From: Tachypleus tridentatus
Lineage: Eukaryota > Arthropoda > Merostomata > Xiphosura > Limulidae
Length of the DNA stretch: 64,000 nucleotides
Reading direction: 5' to 3'
Assembly: GCF_004210375.1 (NCBI RefSeq)
Contig: NW_027467782.1
Coordinates: forward strand, 36,383,771 to 36,447,770
This document shows positions 11,212 to 22,205 of the stretch, in pieces (the stretch's first letter is position 1; each line of letters opens with the position of its first letter). Under the pieces are notes generated by a model. That model was not told where the DNA came from. It was given only the letters and a program-made list of their open reading frames with translations, and searched no databases. A program made the translations under genes and the position numbers.

Positions 11212-11734
11212 GTTTGTCTGTTTTGGGCCCGGCATGGCCTAGCGCGTAAGGCGTGCGACTTGTAATCTGAGGGTCGCGGGTTCGCGCCCGCGTCGCGCTA
11301 AACATGCTCGCCCTCCCAGCCGTGGGGTGTATAATGTGACGGTCAATCCCACTTTTCGTTGGTAAAAGAGTAGCCCAAGAGTTGGCGGTGGGTGGTGATG
11401 ACTAGCTGCCTTCCCTCTAGTCTTACACTGCTAAATTAGGGACGGCTAGCACAGATCGCCCTCGAGTGGCTTTGTGCGAAATTCCAAAAACAAACAAACA
11501 AACTATTGTTGTTGTATCTGCGCTAGCCGTCCCTAATTTAGCAGTGTAAGACTAGAGGGAAGACAGCTAGTCATCACCACCCACCGCCAACTCTTGGTAT
11601 ACTTTTTTTTATAACGAATATTATAACGCCCCCACGGCTGAAAGGGTGAGCATGTTTGGTGCGACTGGGATTCGAACCCGCGACCCTTGGATTACAAGTC
11701 GAACGTCTTAACACGCTTGGCCATGCCGGGCCTT
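11212..11734 (-). mobile_element. Outer family A SINE, split by a second SINE
   Basis: The minus-strand SINE body and head run from 11513 to 11732 (ending GGCCATGCCGGGCC). Its tail (GTTTGTCTGTTTTG) is at 11212-11225. The whole is flanked by a perfect 11-bp repeat ATCCAAGACAA at 11201-11211 and 11735-11745, so the minus SINE inserted first. About 27 bp of tail-proximal sequence is missing at the junction with the inner SINE. Confidence 0.75.
11226..11512 (+). mobile_element. Inner family A SINE, inserted in the tail of another
   Basis: Full plus-strand copy from GGCCCGGCATGGCCTAGCGC through the CAAACAAACAAAC tail, ending next to the body of the oppositely oriented SINE. Together the two form a tail-to-tail inverted pair with long complementary arms. 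Confidence 0.85.
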
Positions 11735-11929
11735 ATCCAAGACAAACGATCAACTTCGACTTGTTTGTGCCCAACATTGTTTAACTCGCTTTAATTATTT
11801 CAATAAATATCAAACCTCCTTACATCACGTCTTGTTTGTTTCTTTTATCAAGACACACAATAGTGTGTCAGCCAAAACAACCTTATTAAGAGAGATATTT
11901 TACGATTTTTCTTTGATAGATGAAACTAT

Positions 11930-12059
11930 GTAGAATGGACGGCAACAGACTGTTGTGGAGACACAAGTGGAGAGGACGACGTTTCAAAAGGCGGAAGACG
12001 TTCGAAACGTCGTCCTTTACATTTGTGTCTCCAAAACAGGCAATTCCCGTCCATTCTAC
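11930..12059. repeat. Imperfect inverted repeat, about 57-bp arms
   Basis: The left arm (about 11930-11986) starts GTAGAATGGACGG and contains GGACGACGTTT; the right arm (about 12003-12059) contains AAACGTCGTCC and ends CCGTCCATTCTAC. The arms differ at several sites and enclose about 16 bp. It sits about 190 bp upstream of the PLE remnant and may be that element's 5' terminal structure (inference). Confidence 0.7.
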
Positions 12060-12831
12060 AAAACTTACGATTTTTCCACTTTATGTAGCTCGGACTTTGG
12101 TAATCCAAACTATCTAACATTGTCCCTGAACATTTAATTTTGGATTCTTACTATTTATACCAAATTTCAAGGAAATCTATTAAGAAATTTGCAAGATATA
12201 TATCCTTAATGTTGATTAAAGGACGGAAACTTTGTATGGTATAAAAAAATTACTCTGAGTACAAGCTACATGTGTAAATATATCCAACAAAACTGACACA
12301 CAATTCAAAACAGAAATCCACCGAAAAATCACCCATACTGGACTATACATTCCTTAGGACTCAGCACATGAAACAAAACAAAAACTCAACATACTAAGAA
12401 ACCAAATAAACACAGCCATAAAACTATGCTCATCAGATAAAATTAACGATGAATTAGACAAAATAAAGCAATACTTCATCAACATCAATAAGTTTCCTCC
12501 ACAAACCGTAGAAAACATTATACGCACACACCTAGACAGAAAGCAAAATCAACCAACTAAAGTAAATATATCTCACGAATCAAAAAATCACGAAACCATA
12601 TACTGCTGTATACCATATATTCCTAACATCAGCAAACAAATAACCAACATTTGGCAAAAACTAGTAACAAAATATGACATTCCAGTTAATACCAAATTTA
12701 TTCAAAAACCAGGCACAAAACTGAGTTCTATACTATGTAAAAACTACACTGACAAACACCACACCAACATTATTTATAAAATACAATGTGATAACTGCCA
12801 CGACTTCTATATTGGAGAAACAAGTGGAAAA

Positions 12832-13041
12832 ATGGAAACCAGATTGAAAGAACATAAAAAGTCACTTTCACACGTTTTCGAACACTGCAAGTCAAATAAA
12901 CACAACATAACCATAGAAAACACTCAAATACTAAATAAAGAAACAAACATAAACAAACGCAAAATTAAAGAAGCCTTACTTATACAACAACTTAAACCCA
13001 AAATAAACCAATATAAAGGAACGCCTTTATACCTATATTAA
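12832..13041 (+). pseudogene. PLE GIY-YIG endonuclease C-terminal reading frame
   Basis: The longest ATG-started open part of the remnant (69 codons). It follows the GIY-YIG signature at about 12785-12830 and holds the Arg of the RLKEH motif, the His/Cys cluster (HVFEHCKSNKH) and the terminal KPKIN block typical of Penelope endonucleases. It is a fragment of the element above, not an independent gene. Confidence 0.8.
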
Positions 13042-13167
13042 TATAATAAAATAAATAAAATTATATATTCAAGCATCTAATACCGCCCTCTACATTCCGA
13101 CACTCAGTTACACTACCCCTTTCAAACATGTGGTCAGCTTCCGGTCAGTTACCTCTTTCTTTGTGAA

Positions 13168-13265
13168 CCTGACAATGACCGAAGAAGGTCGAAACGTTGT
13201 TCGCTCTTCTATGTAAAATATTTTCTCAACCCAAACGAGCCGTTTTTGCATATAAATTTCTCGAC
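13168..13265 (+). other. PLE 3' terminus with hammerhead-like core
   Basis: Holds CTGACAA, then a GACC...GGTC stem with a six-base loop, then GAAACG. The downstream part reads CTATGTAAAATATTTTCTC and AAACGAGCCGTTTTTGCATA. Penelope termini are known to carry hammerhead ribozyme motifs (CUGANGA...GAAA). This copy has A in place of the G in the first core block, whereas the copies at 28165 and 32718 have CTGACGA. The flanking stem I is not evident, so activity is doubtful. Confidence 0.6.
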
Positions 13266-13540
13266 ATCACTGACTATCAGTTCAAAGTTTTACTACAGCT
13301 TCTCTTTAGAATAAAGGTAAACCTCTCTTTTTATTGTTTTTTTGTCATTCGGACTAAAGACGGTTAGTTTAAAAGTAAAGCATTGAGTGAAAGCACGTGC
13401 AAATACATAACCAGTGATGTCGTTGTTGTTCTTTATGTTATTGGCTATTCTTTGCAATTTTTTCAGCACGAATATTCTAGAGTTTATAAAATTATTATAA
13501 TTAAAGAGTGTTCAGCATCATATGATATTATCTCAAGTTG

Positions 13541-13888
13541 TAAATAACGATGGTTGATTTGGCTGTACAAGTAATAAGTGTAAATTACGATGGTTGATTT
13601 GGCTGTACAAGTAATAAGTGTAAATTACGATGGTTGATTTAGCTGTACAAGTAATAAGTGTGAATAACGGTGGTTGATTTGGCTGTACAAGCATTAAGTG
13701 TAAATTACGATGGTTGATTTGGCTATACAAGTAATAAGTGTAAATTACGATGGTTGATTTGGCTGTACAAGTAATAAGTGTAAATTACGATGGTTGATTT
13801 GGCTGTACAAGCATTAAGTGTAAATTACGATGGTTGATTTGGCTGCACAAGCAATAAGTGTAAACTACGATGGTTGATTTGGCTGTAC
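13541..13888. repeat. Tandem repeat, 40-bp unit, about 8.7 copies
   Basis: Unit of 40 bp containing TACGATGGTTGATTTGGCTG and TACAAGTAATAAGTG. Copies differ at a few positions (GTAATAAGTG versus GCATTAAGTG). Forty is not a multiple of three, so ORFs through it shift frame and are artefacts. It is followed by unique DNA at 13890. Confidence 0.97.
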
Positions 13889-14206
13889 CAAAAAACGCGG
13901 CCTTGCTAACTAAGGAATTATTATTTTTCACATTTGCTACAGAACCAATGTTTTCAACTACTACATAATCAGATATAGTAATTTTTCACAAGTCAGGTTT
14001 GTTCATGCTTTCCCTTGATTAATCAAATACTTAGCACCATATAAACTTAAGATTGTAGTTAAACCACATTGATGCTAGTACCAACTGATTTGATATGAAT
14101 TCTAATTCCAGTTAAATAAACTATATACACGAAGTGCCAGTGTTACAAATTCGATCAGATTAAATGTAGTTTTATTTTATAATCATTTACGTCAATTATT
14201 TGGTTA

Positions 14207-14521
14207 TTGTTTGTTTGTTTGTTTTTGAACTTCGCACAAAGCTACACGAGGGCTATCTGTGCTAACCGTCCCTAATTTAGCAGTGTAAGACTACAGGGAA
14301 GGCAGCTAGTCATCACCACCCACCGCCAACTGTTGGGCTACTCTTTTACCAACGAATAGTGGGATCAACCGTCATATTATAACGCCCCCACGGCTGAAAG
14401 GGCGAGCATGTTTGGCGCGACGGGGATTCGAACCCGCGACCCTCAGATTACGAGTCGCACGCCTTAACCCACCTGGCCATGTCGGGCCTGGACAATACAA
14501 ATTGCAGCCATGCCGGGCCAC
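14207..14521 (-). mobile_element. tRNA-derived SINE, family A, with duplicated 5' leader
   Basis: Minus-strand copy with tail (GTTTGTTTGTTTGTTTTTG) at the left and head ending GTCGGGCC at 14488. A perfect 12-bp target-site duplication ATTATTTGGTTA lies at 14195-14206 and 14522-14533, and includes a further 33 bp beyond the head. Those 33 bp end in a second GCCATGCCGGGCC (14507-14519), that is, the first 13 bases of the element repeated in the same orientation. Confidence 0.9.
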
Positions 14522-14533
14522 ATTATTTGGTTA

Positions 14534-17284
14534 ATATATTCACATTAATGTTTGTTTTAAATCATTAGTACGTTAGAAACAAACAAACTCTCCTGTGAAT
14601 AACTTTGATAATATTAATACACTAAAGGTCAGTTTCTCAAATATCAGACGTTAAGTGAAGTTAACATTTTTTCTCACGTGTCTGCTCTTGATATATCAAC
14701 GTGTTAGTGCTTGGTAGTTCATTCATCATACATTTTATAATGCGAATTCCTTTAATTTCCTCTCGTTTACGCTTGATAATGTGAAACCATTAATGCCTTC
14801 TTTCTTTGTAAACAACATTAATAATATAAGCACATTAACGCCTGTTTACTATGCACTATGCTTTCGCAACGTTAGCGATTAGGTGTCTGTTTTATAAAAT
14901 ATTAACGATGACATGAGAGAGAATGACTGGAGTTTTTGTTAGATGAAACGTTACATTTGTAGCCCACACTTGTACTGACTTACAGAAAACGTCGAACCTA
15001 TTATTATCAGTTAATACGAGTTCTGATCTTGTATAGAGTCACTAGTCAGAATGGGGCGCTAAAGTAATGAACACAGTACGTTCACTCTTAGGTTTTCTAC
15101 ATGTATTCTTAAGCCTAGTGTACAAACAATATTCATGCACTGTCTAATATCAGCTGCATTGTTATAATGGGTGTATTTACACTGTTCTCACTTGTTGGAC
15201 AAGGAAAACGAGCTTAGAGATAAAACTAGTACACTCTTAAGTTTAGTGAGCTATTACTTTTTAACTATTATATAAACAAGAATAACATGAGCCTAATCCC
15301 AAAAAGGTTGCTAACAGTCACTTTAGAACGTTATACATGTACGTATATGGAAAATTGTTTTCTTTCGGGCTTTGACCTACAGAATTGGAAGTTATTTGTC
15401 ACGAGTTTTTAAACTTTGAAATTTTAACTATCCAAAGACAACAACAGTGAACTGTATAAAGCATAGAAACTTTAGTATCTTTATATAATAACATATATTT
15501 TTATAACTTATATACATGTATCAGCTCTTACTGCAAGTTATTCTTGTGAAAATATATCACTGTATTCATGTTGTAATTGCGATGTTATAAGTTACATATG
15601 CTATGGCACTTTCAAATTTTAACACTGTTTTAATCTTTGTAATGCAACCAGTTTAAAGCTAAACGTTTTCATCTCGATTTATTAGAACGCTATAATCCGA
15701 GATTCGGTGAGTCGCGGTGGTCAGAGCAGATAGCTAGCTCAGTGTAACCTTGCTCTAAAACAAATAGTCAAACAACCAAACATATTCATTGTAAAGAAAC
15801 GTAGACGTAGCAATATCACTGATTATACAATACAGAGTTAGATGAGCAGGAATATTTTATTTCTTTTGAACATGAATTTTATCATGTGTGTCGAAGCATG
15901 ATAGAAAAATAAAGTATCCTAAACCTTTGTACTTCGTATACAGTGTGCCAGTTACAAAGGGATTAGGAAAAAAAATCTGTATTTTTTTTCTGATAAAGCA
16001 GAAATTTTTTTATCACAGAAGATAAATAATAAATACTAAAATAGAATCGAAATCAAGAAAATGTGGACATCGCATGTCTCAAGTTGCTGGATAATGACAC
16101 GAATATCCATGCTATCGAATACAAAAAAAGGAGACCTTAGCCTTCGTACACTACTAGATTGTAGAAAGCATTCAGTAAGGAGTATTGTGCTTTGAAATTT
16201 TGCAATGAAATTAAAGTGCAGGTCTATCGCTAGCGTTCACAATCATCATACAAAGTGTGACTGAACGTGGCGACGTGGACAATAATTATATATATTAAGG
16301 CTCTCAAATCGCTTTAAAATAACGTATTCAGCCTCAGGTAAACATGTAGACTTAAATAAAAGATTTAGTTAGATGACACAACCACTGCAATTGGTCGTCA
16401 TATAGTGCTAATACACCAACGGAGAGGCTAATGCTAAAAGAAACTCCCTCAAAATAACGTTCACATGATAGTACTGTCTATTAAAGATAATGAATACTTT
16501 ATGACTGTAAGTTATATATCTGATTTTAAATAAAATAAATATGGTAGCATTATGACTTATTTATTTTTGTTCTTTGGAATTGTAGTCGGATAGTGCGAGT
16601 TTGATATTTTTTGTTGTGTTCTTGAGCACGATAATTTATTCAAATTATTTGATTCATTCATTTGGTTGATGGGTACAAATTCAACTTATTACCTTGTGCT
16701 CAAACAAACCAGAGTTTACTTAAAAACTGGGGATTTAACCTTGATCATAGGACTTTTGTAACACACGTACTTGTTTCGAATTACACGACATTAACTACTT
16801 GTATAGGAAGAACCATAATTATTTAAATATCTGTTTTGTGTATTTGTATTTCAAATAAAAATGTGCCGAATGTATGTGTTTGTAAGAAATCTCTTTGCAT
16901 CGTTCAGTGAATGCGTTTAGTCATAACATTTTTTTAACAGTCGGAAACAAACTCTTTCTTGAATGATTTTTGAAAATTTTTCAGACATAACGCGAAGAAC
17001 AGCAGAAGTTCACTTTCTAATTTTAATCAACGAAAACTGGTAATATTAAGTTTATCCTGAACAGCCTTTGAATAAAACATTAGTCCTAACCTTCCCTGCG
17101 GGTATTAAAATTGGCAAAATATCTCATTGTATAACTTTATGTTGCAGAATAATAATAAAAAGATGTTGTTAAAATATATTTCTCTACATTATGTTCAAAA
17201 TAAATATAATAACAAGAGTCAATATTTCGAGAGACAATAATTACTGTCGTATTATGTAAATATTAAAATCGTGTGAAGTGAAGG
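14534..17284. other. Long stretch without a recognised gene
   Basis: AT-rich unique-looking DNA. A weak family B-like piece lies at about 15690-15785 (GAGTCGCGGTGGTCAGAGCAG, tail AACAAATAGTCAAACAACC). No splice-bounded exon, tandem array or transposon terminus was seen elsewhere in it. Confidence 0.5.
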
Positions 17285-18875
17285 TTTGTTTGTTTTTGTT
17301 TTTTGAATTTCGCACAAAGCTACTCGAGGGCTATCTGGGCTAGCCGTCCCTAATTTAACAGTGTAAGACCAGAGGGAAGACAGCTAGTCATCACTACCCA
17401 CCGCCAACTCTTGGGCTACTCTTTTACCAACAAATAGTGTGATTGATCGAAACATTATAATGACCCGACGGCTGAATGGGCGAGCATATTTGGCGCGACC
17501 GGGATGCAAATCCGCGACCCTCAGATTACGAGTCGCACGCCTAAACACGCTTGGCCATGCCGTGCCAAAACAGACGCAATATCATTATGTAAATGTAACA
17601 TAAAATAAAATAATTACGATTGTTTGTTTTTGGAATTTCGCACAAAGGTGCTCGAGGGCTATCTGCGCTAGCCGTCCCTAATTTAGCAGTATAAGACTAG
17701 AGGGAAGGCAGCTAGTCATCACTACCCACCGCCAACTCTTGGGCTACTCTTTTACCAACGAATAGTGTGATTGACCGTTCCATTATAACGTCCCCACGGC
17801 TGAAAGGGCGAGCATGTTTGGCGCGACCGGGATGCGAATCTGCGACCCTCAGATTACGAGTCGCACGCCTAAACACGCTTGGCCATGCCGTGCCAAAACA
17901 GACGCAATATCATTATGTAAATGTAACATAAAATAAAATAATTATGATTGTTTGTTTTTGGAATTTCGCACAAAGGTGCTCGAGGGCTATCTGCGCTAGC
18001 CGTCCCTAATTTAACAGTGTAAGACCAGAGGAAAGACAGCTAGTCATCACTACCCACCGCCAACTCTTGGGCTACTCTTTTACCAACAAATAGTGTGATT
18101 GACCGTGACATTATAACGCCCCCACGGCTGAAAGGGGCGAGCATGTTTGGCGCGACCGGGATGCGAATCTGCGACCCTCAGATTACGAGTCGCACGCCTA
18201 AACACGCTTGGCCATGCTGGGCCAAACAGACGCAATATCATTATGTAAATGTAACATAAAATAAAATAATTATGATTGTTTGTTTTTGGAATTTCGCACA
18301 AAAGTGCTCGAGGGCTATCTGCGCTAGCCGTCCCTAATTTAACAGTATAAGACTAGAGGGAAGGCAGCTAGTCATCACTACCCACCGCCAACTCTTGGGC
18401 TACTCTTTTACCAACAAATAGTGTGATTGACCGTGACATTATAACGCCCCACGGCTGAAAGGGCGAGCATGTTTGGCGCGACCGGGATGCAAATCCGCGA
18501 CCCTCAGATTACGAGTCGCACGCCTTAACACGCTTGGCCATGCCGGGCCAAACAGACGCAATATCATTATGTAAATGTAACATAAAATAAAATAATTATG
18601 ATTGTTTGTTTTTGGAATTTCGCACAAAGGTGCTCGAGGGCTATCTGCGCTAGCCGTCCCTAATTTAGCAGTATAAGACTAGAGGGAAGGCAGCTAGTCA
18701 TCACTACCCACCGCCAACTCTTGGGCTACTCTTTTACCAACAAATAGTGTGATTGACCGTGACATTATAACGCCCCACAGCTGAAAGGGCGAGCATGTTT
18801 GGCGCGACCGGGATGCGAATCTGCGACCCTCAGATTACGAAGCGCACGACTTAACGCGCTTGGCCATGCCAGGCC
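17285..18875 (-). repeat. Tandem array of five whole family A SINEs
   Basis: Five minus-strand SINE copies end at about 17566, 17894, 18223, 18549 and 18875, giving spacings of 328, 329, 326 and 326 bp. Between successive copies lies the same spacer of about 52 bp (CAGACGCAATATCATTATG, then an AT-rich part ending TTATGATTG). Because the spacer is repeated with the SINE, the array arose by duplication of an already inserted SINE plus flank, not by independent insertions. Copies share private variants (GCGACCGGGATGCGAATC). ORFs here (18080-18301, 18439-18627 minus) simply read the repeat. Confidence 0.95.
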
Positions 18876-19197
18876 TTTTAGGAACTGATGCATCATGTAA
18901 ACTCTAGCTATGGAACTTTAAGCCAAACAGTACCGTTTATTCGAAGAAATAACTTAAATATGATAATAATAAATTTAAAATTTCAGTGAAAGAATTAAAC
19001 CTAATAATGAGTACAATTTATCCCCTTTAATGAAAAATGATTTTTCGTATTTCGTTTAAAATCTTCATACATTTAAACGTTTTTCTTTAGCTTACGGAAT
19101 TATTGGGCTACTTGGTTTAATATTATCCATTTAAACATCGTAAACTTAAGTATTATTGTTTTCACATGGCCTTCTGAATAATAAAAATAAATCTTTG

Positions 19198-19302
19198 TAT
19201 GTGTGTGTGTGTGTATTTTCTTATGGCAAAGCCACATCAGGCTATCTGCTGACCCCACCGAGGGGAATCGAAAACTTGATTTCAGCGTTGCTGTCGTTGT
19301 AA
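19198..19302 (-). mobile_element. tRNA-derived SINE, family B
   Basis: Minus strand: the (GT)n tract at 19198-19214 is the tail microsatellite, then TTTTCTTATGGCAAAGCCAC, GGCTATCTGCTGACCCCACC, and a box-B region with GAGGGGAATCGAAAAC. The 5' part of the head beyond about 19302 is lost. Confidence 0.75.
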
Positions 19303-19924
19303 AATATTTATTATTTCCTTTCAATGATTCTCCTGGTTTCTTTTTTTTTTCGGGATGGGGTGGGGTGGGGTTGAGTGAAGTGTGGTGATGGAAGAAAATC
19401 AGTCATTAAATAATCTAAATAAAGGGAATTTTGGTAATTTTTAGGATTAAGAAAATGTTACTTCATCGAAATCCGTATTTCATTGTTAAATCTGCATCAA
19501 AACAAAATAGCTTTCTCCCCGTGGCTTCCAAATGGCTTAAAGGCGAATGTGATTAATATGTGAAGTTTGAAAACATTTGGTCCATTTATACCTTTCTTTA
19601 ATACAAAACCAAAACTAACACTTGAAAGAAAGAAACGTTCTTGCTGCTCGATTGTTCTTATTTATTTTAATGACACTTTTAAAACTATTTCTCCAGCACA
19701 ACGTTCGTGTATTTTACAGCTATTTCAAACTTTTTTATGACAGGAATGTTTTATAAAACTGCCGTACGTTCTCTGTGATCATTTCTAACCAGCAGTAGTG
19801 TATATAGTATTGAAATATTTCGTACTTTTAACACAAATAATTTTCAAATATTTTGAAATTTAATGTTCATAGTGTTCCTTACCCAGTGGTAAATTATTAA
19901 CAACACCAATAAAGGACACAGTGC

Positions 19925-20078
19925 CCAACAGTGGCTCGACGGTATGTCTGTAGTGACTCAGCGGTATGTCTGCGAACTTACAACGCTAAAAATCGGGTTT
20001 CGATACCTGTGGTGGGCAGAGCACAGAATGCTCATTTGTGTAGCTTTGTGTTTAATTCAAAAACAACAAGAACGACAC
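19925..20078 (+). mobile_element. tRNA-derived SINE, family C
   Basis: The clearest family C copy: head GTGACTCAGCGGTATGTCTG (preceded by a partial duplicate GGCTCGACGGTATGTCTG at 19932), box-B GGGTTTCGATACCTGTGG, then GGGCAGAGCACAGAATG and the tail GTGTAGCTTTGTGTTTAATT with AAAACAACAAG. The duplicated head resembles the leader duplication seen in family A at 14207-14521. Confidence 0.8.
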
Positions 20079-20557
20079 AGCAGTAATTATAATGATCATT
20101 ACGGCAGACATTGTGATCTACCAAACAGTTATTGTGGATTCATTGTTTTTTAAAAGTCAATGTAACAGGAAAAAACTTGCACCTCAATCTTTTTTGAACT
20201 AATAAAAAATTATACAATAAGGTAAAGAGATTGTTATATATAGAAAGAGGAGATGACAGTAACTCAGAAATGTATCAACATCAATTATTTTTGTAAATTT
20301 TAAAATTTAATGTGGAGTTCATTATCTATAGAAAGACATAATGACCGTACACACGACGTTATGTGGCTGAATGTTGTGGTTTCGAAGATTATGGGCTAAT
20401 TTAGAGTTAACTTCAGGTGCAGTACAACCATGTATCATTAAGTGGTTTATAATTTCTAATAATACACGAGGTCTTGAAGACTTAACCGTCACTTACATCC
20501 AGAATATAATCCAGAAATAACCAACTTAGGACTCTAGGCCATGTGATACACTTAGAA

Positions 20558-20744
20558 ACCTTTTTATAATATATAAAATAGATTGATTACGCAATATGGC
20601 AGGGAATCTTTTGAGCGATGAAAATATAGAGGTGTTGTCATGTATTGTTTAGTCTGTAATGATAAATTATTTCCGAAATACAAAGGGTCATATCAAAGGT
20701 CATCCTTTTTAACAGGAATGACTATGAAAGGTTGCTCATAGACG
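20558..20744 (+). repeat. Unclassified interspersed repeat, copy 1
   Basis: About 187 bp repeated in direct orientation at 23463-23652 with roughly a dozen differences. It starts CCTTTTTATAATATATAAAA and ends GGTTGCTCATAGAC. One frame contains MYCLVCNDKLFPKYKG, a CxxC pair recalling the N-terminal zinc fingers of hAT-type transposases (weak inference). No terminal inverted repeats were seen. Confidence 0.8.
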
Positions 20745-21139
20745 TTCGTCATGAAAATGTCTAGTGCGGTCATAAAAAAGGAAAATTTGGTTTGTTTGTT
20801 TTTTCTTGATACCTGCAACCCTGTCCGCTGTGGAGAATTTTAGAATTGTGAATCCTTATACGTACCACTGACTTACAAGATGACTAAAAAAGGACATATG
20901 AATGACTCCACAAAAAAATATGTTTACCTGTGATTGGACAATGGAAAACTACTAAAGAGATCTCTGCAGTGTATGAGACGCCAGCTTAAGTCGAACTTCA
21001 GTAAGTCAAATGTTTTAAACAATGAAAACAAAATAGAAATTGACAACATCAAGGCAGCTCGAAATGCATTTATAGAAGGTCCAAATAAGAAAATGTTCGT
21101 TAGCATAGTAGAGAGCAACTCAAACTGAGGGCAATGAAT

Positions 21140-21850
21140 AACTTGGTCTGGTTTGATGTATAGTAGTTCACCTTTTATTCGTTGGACAGTAAGTGACTGG
21201 AGGTTGTGGTTTGATATACAACAGTTCATCCTTTTATTTATTGGACAATAAATGATTGGAAGTTGTGGTTGGGTGTTTTAGTGTTACACCATTTTGTTTA
21301 TTGTACAGTGATAGATTGGAGATTGTAGTTTGATGTGTGGGGTTTCATCCTTTGATTTATTGGATGTGTTTGTGTGTGTGTTTTTTCTTATAGCAAAGCC
21401 CCATTGGGCTATCTGCTGAGCCCATCGAGGGGTATCGAACCCCTTATTTTAGCGTTGTAAATCTGTAGACTTACCGCTGTTCTAGCGGGGGCTTTATTTA
21501 TTGTACAATAAGTGATTGGATGTTGTGGTTGGATGTTTAGTATTGCACCTTTTTCACTATTGTACTGTGAATGATTGGTAGTTGTAGTTTATATGTTTAG
21601 CTTTTATATTTTTTACACTTGGACAATAAATGATTGGTGGTTGTAGTTTAATGTATAGTGTTACACCATTTTCACTACTGGTAAATAACTGGATGTTATG
21701 GTTTGATGTGTAGTGTTACACCCATTTCACTATTAGACACTCAATAACTGATTATTGCGCTTTGATGTGTGGTGTTGCACCCCTTTCATCATTCTACAAT
21801 GAATGATTGGAAGTTGCCATTTAGTGGGATGTGTTTTATCATTTTCCTTA
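21140..21850. repeat. Old degenerate tandem repeat, unit about 59 bp
   Basis: About ten decayed units, each with GATTGGA(A/G)GTTGTGGTTTG, then a TGTAGTGTTACACC-like part and TTTTCACTATTGGACAATAA. Units differ strongly. A family B SINE (21366-21492) interrupts the array, so the array is older than that insertion. ORFs at 21769-21988 read only the last units. Confidence 0.75.
21366..21492 (-). mobile_element. tRNA-derived SINE, family B, inside the 59-bp tandem repeat
   Basis: Minus-strand order: (GT)n tail, TTTTTTCTTATAGCAAAGCC, GGCTATCTGCTGAGCCCATC, box-B complement GAGGGGTATCGAACCCC, then TAGACTTACCGCTGTTCTAG and GCGGGGGC. TTTATTTATTG after it resembles the TTGATTTATTG before it; this may be the target-site duplication or just the host tandem motif. 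Confidence 0.85.
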
Positions 21851-22140
21851 TTGGAGAGAAAGAACCCCACTCTAAATTATGGTTTGATGGATGGTATTTC
21901 ACTTTTTTCTCTATTGACAGAAATTCGAATTCAAGTGAGAGTGAAAATCACTCGAGACGATTGGCCTCTATGTGTTGAGTTACTTTAATGGCGAAAGTTT
22001 CTGGAGGTGATATAATAGTGTGGGTGGTGAAAGTAGTTGTGAAAAGAATTAAAGTGTTTTATTTCGTAAGAAGAGTAACATTCCATTGAATACACAAGAT
22101 CAAGTCCACCACAACATTACCATTGTTAATTTGACAGTTA

Positions 22141-22205
22141 GTTTGTTTGAATTTCGAACAAAACTACACGATGGCTATCTGCAGTAACCATTCCAATTCG
22201 CACGC
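22141..22205 (-). mobile_element. Family A SINE, tail fragment
   Basis: TTTGTTTGAATTTCGAACAA, then CTACACGATGGCTATCTGCA: only the tail and adjacent 40 bp of the minus-strand SINE remain. Confidence 0.6.

Larger units (their letters stand above)
12235..13265 (+). mobile_element. Penelope-like retroelement, truncated remnant with GIY-YIG endonuclease
   Basis: From about 12275 to 13041 one frame carries the end of a Penelope reverse transcriptase (KTEIHRKITHTGLYI, then RNQINTAIKLCSSD). Then come the linker (PYIPNISKQITNIW), a Cys pair and the GIY-YIG endonuclease block (CDNCHDFYIGETSG, then RLKEHKKS, HCKSNKHNI and KIKEALLIQQLKPKIN). The stop is at about 13041. The catalytic part of the reverse transcriptase is missing, so the copy is 5'-truncated and also carries an in-frame stop near 12355: it is dead. 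The 3' noncoding part continues to the conserved terminus at 13168-13265. Penelope elements copy themselves by target-primed reverse transcription. Confidence 0.88.

Noticed and set aside
11926-12137. Three overlapping 60-65-codon ORFs on both strands
   Set aside because: Created by the inverted repeat at 11930-12059, whose arms translate to similar peptides on both strands.
20924-21229. 101-codon minus ORF opposite a 64-codon plus ORF
   Set aside because: Overlaps the start of the old 59-bp tandem repeat and the strands cannot be told apart; no homology recognised.
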